NCBI RefSeq assembly: GCF_016756615.1
Contig: NZ_AP023262.1
Span: 7,813,501 to 7,877,500, forward strand
From: Mesorhizobium sp. L-8-3
GTDB lineage: Bacteria; Pseudomonadota; Alphaproteobacteria; Rhizobiales; Rhizobiaceae
Direction of reading: 5' to 3'
DNA: 64,000 bases
Positions 57,900-64,000 of this stretch are shown piece by piece. Below the pieces are notes generated by a model, which was given only the letters and a program-made list of their open reading frames with translations, was not told where the DNA came from and searched no databases. Position 1 is the stretch's first letter; each line of letters starts with the position of its first letter. Made by a program: the position numbers and the translations under genes.

Positions 57900-59453
57900 T
57901 CAGTTGGCGGCGAAATCGATCGAGCCGGCGCGGAAGTCGAGCACGTAGGGAATGTGCCCCGGCTTCGGCGCCCAGTTGACTGATTTGCGCAGCCCCCAGG
58001 ATTCATAGGGCTGGTAGAGGACCAGGAAGGGCGGGTCCTTTCTGATGCGCTCCATCAGGTCGGCATAGGCAGCGCGGCGATCTTCCAGACTGTCGGAGAA
58101 ACGGAATTTCTCCCAGGCTGCGGCATAGTCGGCATCCGGCTTGAAACGCCCCTCGCCTTCCGACGGACCGCCCGGCGCCCACATGACGCCGAAGGAACCG
58201 AAGGGATCGGCGAAATAGAGCGGGTTCGACCAGTTGCGCACATTCATGGTCGGGTCGTTGCCGGTCCATTTGTCGTCGACATTGATGGCGAGCTTCACGC
58301 CGATGCCGGCCCACATCTCCTGGATCGCCTGGGCGGCCAGAAGCCCGTTGGTGTAGTAGACCGCCGAAGTGTCGAAGCGGATCTCTTCGCCCTTGTAGCC
58401 GCTCTCGGCAAGCAGCTTCTTCGCCTCTTCGGGATCATATTCGAAGGTCTTCAGCTCCGGCATATAGAGGGGGCCGAACTGCGGGTAGGTGTGGCTCGAA
58501 GGCACCACGGCCTTGCCGAGCCAGAGGGCCTCGTTCAGCGTGTCGCGGTCGACCGCCAGCGAAAGGGCGCGGCGGAACTTCGGGTCCTTCATCTTCTCGT
58601 TCTGCGTGTTGAAGATGAGGACGTGAAAGAGCGGCGTCACCATGCCCTCCACCTTGAGGTTCTGGTCGGCCTCGATCGTGGAGAGCTGGTCCGGGGGCAC
58701 GTTGGTGATGACGTCGACCTCGCTGTTTTTCAGCGCGGTGATGCGGCTCGCCATTTCGGGCACCTTCAGCACAGTCACCTTGTCGAGCGGCGCGGGCTCT
58801 CCCCAGAAGGCATCGTGGCGCTGCCAGACGAGCCTCTCGCCCGGGATGAACTCGGCGATCCTGTATGGGCCGGTGCCGACCGGAGCGAGCGAGAAGGCTT
58901 CATAGTCGCTGTGCTCGGCGAGTTTCGGATCGCCGGTCAGGCCCTTGGTGTAGTCCTCGGGGATGACCATGAGCTGCTGCATGTTGATGAGCGTCTCCCA
59001 CAGAGGCTCCGGCCGCTTGACATGGACGCGCAGCGTGAAGTCGTCGACCTTTTCCGCCTTGTCGAAATTTCCGAGCCGGTCCTTGGCGCGCACCTGGTAG
59101 GGCGGGAAGCTCGACTGGAACATGCGGTTGAAGGAAAAGACCACGTCGTCGGCCGTCATCGCCTCGCCATTGTGGAAGGTGACGCCCTCGCGCAGTTTGA
59201 ACTCCATGACGGTCGGCTCGACCAGCTGCCAGGAGAGCGCCAGCCCGGGCTTGAACTTCGGTTCGGACGAGGCGTAGTCGCGCTCGATGAGCACGTCGAA
59301 GCTGTTGTAGTAGAATTGCGACCCGACATTGGAATGGTCGCGGCCGGGATCGAGATAGGGCGCCATATTGGCCGAGCCGACCTTGAGTTCGATGGCGCCG
59401 GCAGTTCCGGGCAGAAGCGCGGCGACGGCGGCGAGCAGTGCCTTGCGGAGCAT
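57900..59453 (-). CDS. ABC transporter solute-binding protein, family 5 (locus 4)
   Basis: 517 aa. The start is at MLRKALLAAVAALLPGTAGA, a signal peptide ending near AGAIE. The SBP_bac_5 pattern is clear: FYYNSFDVLIERDYASSEPK, KLREGVTFHNGEAMTADDVV and TPLFHVLIFNTQNEKMKDPK. It captures a peptide-like or other amphiphilic ligand for the two permeases encoded upstream. Unlike locus 1, the SBP gene follows the permease genes here. A branched palindrome follows it. Confidence 0.93.
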   Translation of the reverse strand: MLRKALLAAVAALLPGTAGAIELKVGSANMAPYLDPGRDHSNVGSQFYYNSFDVLIERDYASSEPKFKPGLALSWQLVEPTVMEFKLREGVTFHNGEAMTADDVVFSFNRMFQSSFPPYQVRAKDRLGNFDKAEKVDDFTLRVHVKRPEPLWETLINMQQLMVIPEDYTKGLTGDPKLAEHSDYEAFSLAPVGTGPYRIAEFIPGERLVWQRHDAFWGEPAPLDKVTVLKVPEMASRITALKNSEVDVITNVPPDQLSTIEADQNLKVEGMVTPLFHVLIFNTQNEKMKDPKFRRALSLAVDRDTLNEALWLGKAVVPSSHTYPQFGPLYMPELKTFEYDPEEAKKLLAESGYKGEEIRFDTSAVYYTNGLLAAQAIQEMWAGIGVKLAINVDDKWTGNDPTMNVRNWSNPLYFADPFGSFGVMWAPGGPSEGEGRFKPDADYAAAWEKFRFSDSLEDRRAAYADLMERIRKDPPFLVLYQPYESWGLRKSVNWAPKPGHIPYVLDFRAGSIDFAAN

Positions 59454-59520
59454 GTGTGCTTCCTTTCGAGGGTTGTCGATTTCATTGGCCGGGCGGTTCG
59501 TCCCGCCTCTTCTTCCGGTT

Positions 59521-60432
59521 TCAGCGATCACGCAGCCGCACGTCGGTGCGGTCGCGCAGGAAGTCTCCCAGCATCTGGACGACGAAGGTGATCATGACGA
59601 TGAGCAGTGCCGGCGCGGCGACGACCCAGGGTGCCGAGGGAATGTAGTCTCGCCCCATGCCCACCATCGAGCCGAGCGTGGCGGCCGGCGGGCGCAGGCC
59701 GAGCCCAAGAAAGGAGAGCGTCGATTCCAGGAGCACGATGTTGGAGAAGTTGAGCGTGAACATCACCACGACGGGCGAGACGATGTTCGGCACGACGTGG
59801 CGGAGCGCGATCCGGGCATCGCCGGCGCCGGCGGCAAGGGCGGCCTCGATGAAGGGCATGCCGCGCAGCTTGACCACCTCACCACGCACGATGCGCGCAT
59901 ACTGCTCCCAGTAGGCGATGCCGAGCACGACGATCAGCACCTGCAGATCGCCGCCGAACAGCGCCACGGCAAGAAGCGCTATCAAGGTGAAGGGCACGGC
60001 GATCTGGATATCGACCAGCCCCATGATCAGGTCGTCGACGAGACCGCCGGCCAGTCCGGACAGAAGCCCGAGCGAACCGCCGAGGAGGAGGCCGATCATC
60101 GCGCCGAGAAAGGCGACGGAGAGGGTGAGCCGCAGCCCGTAGAGGCAGCGCGACAGGATATCCCGGCCGAGCTCGTCGGTGCCGAGCAGGTAGTCGGGCC
60201 GGGCGCGTTCGAAGCCGACCGGCGGACGCAGCCGAGATAGCAGGCTCTGGGCGTTCGGATCGAACGGGGCGATCAGCGGCGCCGCAACGGCGCAGACAAC
60301 AAGCGCGAGTGCCAGCAGCAGCGAGAGCCGCATGATCCAGTCCGCTTCGGACCAGAATTCCCGGAGCGCCGCGAGGTATCGCGGCGTCCGTCCGGCGCGG
60401 GCAACAGGACGATCGGCTGTGGTGTCCGTCAT
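59521..60432 (-). CDS. Dipeptide-type ABC permease (DppC-like, locus 4)
   Basis: 303 aa. A hydrophobic segment at about 37-55 (LSLLLALALVVCAVAAPLIA) is followed by LLGTDELGRDILSRCLYGLR, the DppC/OppC marker. The EAA loop FIEAALAAGAGDARIALRHV and several further helices complete it. It is one half of the pore with the DppB-like protein. Confidence 0.93.
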   Translation of the reverse strand: MTDTTADRPVARAGRTPRYLAALREFWSEADWIMRLSLLLALALVVCAVAAPLIAPFDPNAQSLLSRLRPPVGFERARPDYLLGTDELGRDILSRCLYGLRLTLSVAFLGAMIGLLLGGSLGLLSGLAGGLVDDLIMGLVDIQIAVPFTLIALLAVALFGGDLQVLIVVLGIAYWEQYARIVRGEVVKLRGMPFIEAALAAGAGDARIALRHVVPNIVSPVVVMFTLNFSNIVLLESTLSFLGLGLRPPAATLGSMVGMGRDYIPSAPWVVAAPALLIVMITFVVQMLGDFLRDRTDVRLRDR

Positions 60433-60444
60433 GCCGGCTGCCTC

Positions 60445-61410
60445 TCAGACCTTTGCCAGGCGCACGCGCGGATCGGCGAGCCCATAGGCGATGTCGACGA
60501 CGAGATTGACGACGATCACGACCACCGCCACGCACAACACGCCGAACTGCAGAACGGGATAGTCGCGGCTGAGCGCGGCCGAGACGAGCAGTTCGCCCAT
60601 GCCGCGCCAGGCGAAGACAGTCTCGACCACGACATTGCCCGCGGCCACGAGGGCCGCGACCTGAAGTCCGACGACCGACAATATGGTGATCAAGGCGTTG
60701 CGCAGCGCATGCTTGAAAATGACCTTGCGCTCACGCAGCCCCTTCGACCGCGCGGTGCGCAGATAATCCTGGCTCAGCACGTCGAGCATGGCGTTGCGGG
60801 TGAAGCGCGTCAGACCGGCAATGTAGAAGGCCGACAGCGCCAGGACGGGCATGACATAGTTGGCCAGGGTGGCGTTGCCGGTCGACGGGAGCCAGCCCAG
60901 CCAGAATGAGAAGATCAGCAGCAGGAAGATGGCGAGGATGAAGTTCGGCACGGCGTAGCCGAGAAAGGCGACGGTCATGATGCCGCTGCCGATCCACGAC
61001 TTGCGATAGACCGCGGCCAGCACGCCGGCGGGTATGCCGACCAGGAAGGTCACCAGCAACGCGCTGCCGATCAACTGGAGGGAGGGCATGATGCGCTCGG
61101 CCATGATCGTCACCACCGGCCGGCGTTCGACGAGCGAGATGCCGAAATTGCCGTCGACGAAGGCATAGAGGAAGCGGCCGTACTGGACCCAGATCGGCTG
61201 CGACAGGCCGAAATAATCGATCATGCGCTGCCGGTCCTCGGCGCCCAGTCCCTCGCCGGCGATGAAGTCGACGGCGTTGCCGGAGACCCGCGTTGCGAAG
61301 AAGACGGCGGTCACGATCGCGAAGACGGTGATGCCCATCCTGAGCATCCGGCTGGTGGCATAGTCGAGCAAATCCCGGCTCCGTTTTTCGTCTTGACCTG
61401 TCGAGATCAT
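60445..61410 (-). CDS. Dipeptide-type ABC permease (DppB-like, locus 4)
   Basis: 321 aa. N-terminal LRMGITVFAIVTAVFFATRV and the periplasmic VSGNAVDFIAGEGLGAEDRQ match DppB proteins. YLRTARSKGLRERKVIFKHA is the EAA loop. No Shine-Dalgarno is seen ahead of the ATG at 61410, so a start at an internal ATG (residue 22) cannot be ruled out. It is the first gene of locus 4, divergent from the GntR gene. Confidence 0.9.
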   Translation of the reverse strand: MISTGQDEKRSRDLLDYATSRMLRMGITVFAIVTAVFFATRVSGNAVDFIAGEGLGAEDRQRMIDYFGLSQPIWVQYGRFLYAFVDGNFGISLVERRPVVTIMAERIMPSLQLIGSALLVTFLVGIPAGVLAAVYRKSWIGSGIMTVAFLGYAVPNFILAIFLLLIFSFWLGWLPSTGNATLANYVMPVLALSAFYIAGLTRFTRNAMLDVLSQDYLRTARSKGLRERKVIFKHALRNALITILSVVGLQVAALVAAGNVVVETVFAWRGMGELLVSAALSRDYPVLQFGVLCVAVVVIVVNLVVDIAYGLADPRVRLAKV

Positions 61411-61417
61411 CTAGACA
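61410..61417. promoter_or_regulatory. Possible GntR/HutC-type operator core in the divergent gap
   Basis: TCTAGACA lies in the 73-bp gap between divergent genes. The TCTAGA core resembles the centre of HutC/DasR-family operators such as TGGTCTAGACCA. The flanks are not palindromic here, so this is only a candidate. It overlaps the permease start codon, a position suited to repression. Confidence 0.3.
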
Positions 61418-61483
61418 AGTTGTGTATCGGACGCGTAACGGGCACATGATCGTTTTGTGACGATCCACAGAGGGCGCAGCGGC

Positions 61484-62245
61484 ATGGACAAGGCCTCGAA
61501 CGAGAGACCCGCACTTCGGCGCGGCGCCGGCGTCGCGGTCTGGCGCCAGATCGAGACGGATATCGAGGTGGACATTCAGACCGGGCTCTACGGACCCGGC
61601 GACAGGCTGCCCAGCGAGCATGAGCTCGTCGGCCTTTATGGCGTCAACCGGCACACGGTGCGCATGGCCCTTGCCAAGCTTGCCGGGCGCGGCATCGTGA
61701 CCGCGCACAAGGGGCGCGGCGTCTTCGTCGCCGGGGAGCCCTTCGAATACAGGCTCGATCGCAATGCCAAATGGAGCGAGGTGGAGAAGCGCTTCGACGC
61801 CCGGCCGAGCGGCCGGCTGGTCGACAGCTACCGGCGACCTTCGACGGCGCGACTGTCGCGCATGCTGGGCCTCGGCGCCGGCGCGGAACTCTTGGTGACG
61901 GAAAGCGTGCGCACGGCCGGCGCCGACCTGGCCACCTATGGATACCACATGTTCGACGCCGAGCGCTTCGACGGCATCGAGCAGAGTTTCGCCGAAAGCG
62001 GCAGCTTCACCCAGGCGCTTTCCCGGCACGGCGTCGGCGAGTTCTTCCGTGCCTCGACCTGGATCGACTGCCGCATGCCGCGCCCGCGCGAGGCGGCAGC
62101 ACTCGGTATTCCAGTCGAGGCGCCCGTGCTGGTGATGACCTATGTCGACTGCGACGCGGCGCGCAAGCCGATCCTTCTCGGCCACGCCATCATCCCGCAA
62201 GGACGCCTGCGTTTCCGCATCGACAGCGATTTCGAAGCGGCCTGA
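61484..62245 (+). CDS. GntR-family regulator with UTRA domain (PhnF/HutC-like)
   Basis: 253 aa from the ATG at 61484; a GTG at 61457 lacks a ribosome-binding site. The winged helix has GVAVWRQIETDIEVDIQTGL, LPSEHELVGLYGVNRHTVRM and HKGRGVFVAG. The UTRA effector domain follows (LLVTESVRTAGADLATYGYH, PVLVMTYVDCD). PhnF-type regulators often control phosphonate or phosphate-ester genes. Divergent from the dipeptide-type transporter with a phosphoesterase, it is the likely local regulator. Confidence 0.9.
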   Translation: MDKASNERPALRRGAGVAVWRQIETDIEVDIQTGLYGPGDRLPSEHELVGLYGVNRHTVRMALAKLAGRGIVTAHKGRGVFVAGEPFEYRLDRNAKWSEVEKRFDARPSGRLVDSYRRPSTARLSRMLGLGAGAELLVTESVRTAGADLATYGYHMFDAERFDGIEQSFAESGSFTQALSRHGVGEFFRASTWIDCRMPRPREAAALGIPVEAPVLVMTYVDCDAARKPILLGHAIIPQGRLRFRIDSDFEAA

Positions 62246-62329
62246 CCATTTCCGGTCCAGGGCGTCGCCGGACGACGCAGAATGCGGCCGGACCATGGCG
62301 CCCGAGCGCTACAGCATGGGTGGCAACAA

Positions 62330-62347
62330 CTAATCCATTGGGACTAG
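62330..62347. promoter_or_regulatory. Imperfect 18-bp palindrome upstream of the polysaccharide gene
   Basis: CTAATCCATTGGGACTAG is an imperfect dyad (about 6 of 9 positions pair) 126 bp before the GumC-like start. No gene is seen in 62246-62472. It could be a LuxR-type or other regulator site; there is no direct support. Confidence 0.3.
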
Positions 62348-62472
62348 CGGGCGGCTTAAATCCCCAGTCCGTGCCTCCCCCGATCGATGATCTATCCTGA
62401 GGCCGACCGCCGCCCGACAATGAGCGCTCGACAAGACCGGTCAAATGCCAAGGCTCGGGTAGCGTTCAAAAA

Positions 62473-64000
62473 ATGGGTGACCTGGATCTCCGCTTCTATC
62501 TGTCGATACTGCTGCGCCGCGCGCCCTACTTCCTGGCGACGGCTGCTGTCGTCGTGGTCGCCTCCGCTGTCGTCTCCCTGTTCCTTCCTGAGGTCTACCG
62601 CGCCAGCTCCAAGATCCTGGTGGAGGCGCCGCAGATCCCCACGGCACTGGCCCGGTCGACCGTTCCCACGACGGCTCTCGAACAGTTGCAGATCGTCCAG
62701 GAGCAGGCGAACACCACCGACAATCTGGTCGCGCTCGCTCGAAAGCTGAATGTCTATGGCAGCGACGTCGCCGGGCTCTCCGATGCCGACATCGCCAAGG
62801 ACATGCGAGCGCGCACCAGCTACGAGCAGGTATCGCCCCCCGCCCAGGAAGTGACCGTCGTGGAAATCTCCTTCGATGCGCCGAATCCGGTTCTTGCCGC
62901 CGATGTCGCCAATGAGATCGTGTCTTTCATCCTGCACAAGAATGCCCGGCAACGCGCCGACCGCGCTGGTGACACGGCACAGTTCTTCGAGGCCGAGGTC
63001 GAGCGGCTCAAGACGGAACTGACGAAGGTCGAGGCCGACCTGCTGAAATTCAAGACCGAGAACAGGGACACGATGCCGGACAGCCTGGAATTCCGCCGCA
63101 GCCAGCAGGCCGCCCAGCAGGAAAGGCTGATGATGCTCGAGCGCGAGGAGGCCGAGTTGCGCAGCCGGCGGAACAACCTCGTTCGCACCTATGAAACGAC
63201 GGGGATCATCACGAAATCGGGCCCCCTGACGCCGGAGCAGCAGATGCTGCAGGACCTGAACCGGGCCCTGTCGGACCAGCTGGCGATCTTTTCGGAAGAG
63301 AGCCCCAACATCCAGGCGCTCAGGAAACGCATCGCCGCCGTACAGGAGAGCCTCCGGGAACGGCAGGCGAACAGCGAGAGCGGGAATTCGGGCAGCAAGC
63401 TGGCGATGTCGGAGCTCGACTTCCAACTCGCCGACATCGACGACAGGCTCCGCTACATCGCCAAGCAGAAGCCTGTCATCACCACTGATCTCGCAGAACT
63501 CGCAAAGACGATAGCGGCCACTCCGGGCAAGGAGACGCTTCTGTCCGCGCTCGAGCGGAACCGGCAGAACATCCAGACGCAATACAATACGGCCGTGGCG
63601 CGGCTGGCCGAGGCCTCGACCGGTCAGGAGATCGAGATGCGCTCGAAAGGCGTCCGGTTCTCCATCCTGGAGCCGGCGACGCCGCCGGAATACCGGCTCA
63701 GCCCCAATCGCAAACGCATTGTGGCCGCTGGCGGCCTCGGCGCGATCGGACTGGGCCTAGGCATCGTCGTCCTGCTCGAACTGCTCAACAAGACCATACG
63801 GCGTCCGATCGAGCTGACCCAGACGCTCCAGATCCAGCCGCTCGCGACGATCCCCTACATCGTCGGTCCTGGCGAGTTGCGAACCGGCCGGCTCCGGCGG
63901 CGTCTCGCCGGCCTCGTCGGGCTGGGGGCCTCCACTGTGATCTCGCTGATCGTGGTTCGCGCGGCGATGGCCGGGTTCACGCCTGACGCCATGCCCGGCA
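62473..64000 (+). CDS. Wzz/GumC-type polysaccharide chain-length determinant (3' end outside window)
   Basis: The first 509 residues are present. It begins MGDLDLRFYLSILLRR, with a membrane segment at about 18-42 (YFLATAAVVVVASAVVSLFL) and VYRASSKILVEAPQIPTAL, the Wzz N-terminal domain. Residues about 170-390 are rich in heptads and charged residues (coiled coil). A second membrane segment is at about 416-440, after SILEPATPPEYRLSPNRKR, the Pro-rich motif of GumC/ExoP proteins. A third starts near the window edge. It acts in exopolysaccharide polymerisation or export; any tyrosine-kinase domain would lie outside the window. Confidence 0.9.
   Translation, partial: MGDLDLRFYLSILLRRAPYFLATAAVVVVASAVVSLFLPEVYRASSKILVEAPQIPTALARSTVPTTALEQLQIVQEQANTTDNLVALARKLNVYGSDVAGLSDADIAKDMRARTSYEQVSPPAQEVTVVEISFDAPNPVLAADVANEIVSFILHKNARQRADRAGDTAQFFEAEVERLKTELTKVEADLLKFKTENRDTMPDSLEFRRSQQAAQQERLMMLEREEAELRSRRNNLVRTYETTGIITKSGPLTPEQQMLQDLNRALSDQLAIFSEESPNIQALRKRIAAVQESLRERQANSESGNSGSKLAMSELDFQLADIDDRLRYIAKQKPVITTDLAELAKTIAATPGKETLLSALERNRQNIQTQYNTAVARLAEASTGQEIEMRSKGVRFSILEPATPPEYRLSPNRKRIVAAGGLGAIGLGLGIVVLLELLNKTIRRPIELTQTLQIQPLATIPYIVGPGELRTGRLRRRLAGLVGLGASTVISLIVVRAAMAGFTPDAMPG

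Noticed and set aside
55071..62245. Phosphonate (C-P lyase) system because of the PhnF-like regulator
   Set aside because: No phnG-phnM genes or phosphonate-type transporter are present; the transporter is of the peptide type.

Overview
The window is GC-rich, densely coded DNA from an alphaproteobacterium, most likely a Hyphomicrobiales (Rhizobiales) member of the Mesorhizobium/Phyllobacteriaceae type. This rests on codon and GC style, the dispersed palindromic repeats of the RIME type known from Rhizobiaceae, and the abundance of solute-binding-protein ABC transporters. No rRNA, tRNA, CRISPR array, prophage or IS transposase was seen. Most of the window is a string of uptake-and-degrade cassettes for amide, lactam, hydantoin, peptide or nucleoside-like compounds, each with its own transporter and regulator.

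Layout. 1-3.3 kb: partial beta-lactamase-fold hydrolase, two-component system and Spy/CpxP-like protein (minus strand). 4.06-19.57 kb (locus 1, minus strand, apparently one operon): XRE-cupin regulator, dipeptide-type ABC transporter (SBP, two permeases, two ATPases), small GAF protein, HyuA, HyuB, Asp/Glu/hydantoin racemase, M24 peptidase, MDR oxidoreductase and a second HyuB. Its promoter lies between two identical-architecture inverted-repeat operators. 19.7-22.5 kb: phosphoribosyltransferase, M20 amidohydrolase and a VapBC module. 22.6-30.8 kb (minus): spermidine/putrescine-type ABC transporter, amidohydrolase, M20 peptidase and nucleoside hydrolase. 31.0-40.95 kb (locus 2): ribose-type ABC transporter with HyuA and HyuB on the minus strand, diverging from a GntR/FCD regulator, an M24 peptidase and a second small GAF protein. 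41.07-41.74 kb: DUF4160/DUF2442 pair with an operator-covered promoter.

41.8-54.07 kb (locus 3): LysR regulator diverging from PxpA, biotin carrier, biotin carboxylase, PxpB and PxpC, followed by a TorT-like SBP with ribose-type ABC genes, a BioY biotin transporter broken by one stop codon, and an orphan CoxL-like molybdoenzyme subunit. 54.08-54.98 kb: two decayed genes, a Panacea-domain gene and its downstream partner, with three single-base frameshifts in total. 55.07-62.25 kb (locus 4): second dipeptide-type ABC transporter with a calcineurin-like phosphoesterase, diverging from a PhnF/HutC-type GntR regulator. 62.47 kb to the end: start of a Wzz/GumC-type polysaccharide chain-length protein.

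Recurring themes: (a) HyuA/HyuB with M24 peptidase and a stand-alone GAF protein occur together at two separate loci with different transporters; (b) each of the five solute-binding-protein genes is followed at once by an intercistronic hairpin or palindromic repeat; (c) about six palindromic repeat doublets lie between genes. Two of these share a roughly 230-bp unit flanked by imperfect 11-bp direct repeats, and one such unit sits inside another palindromic element.
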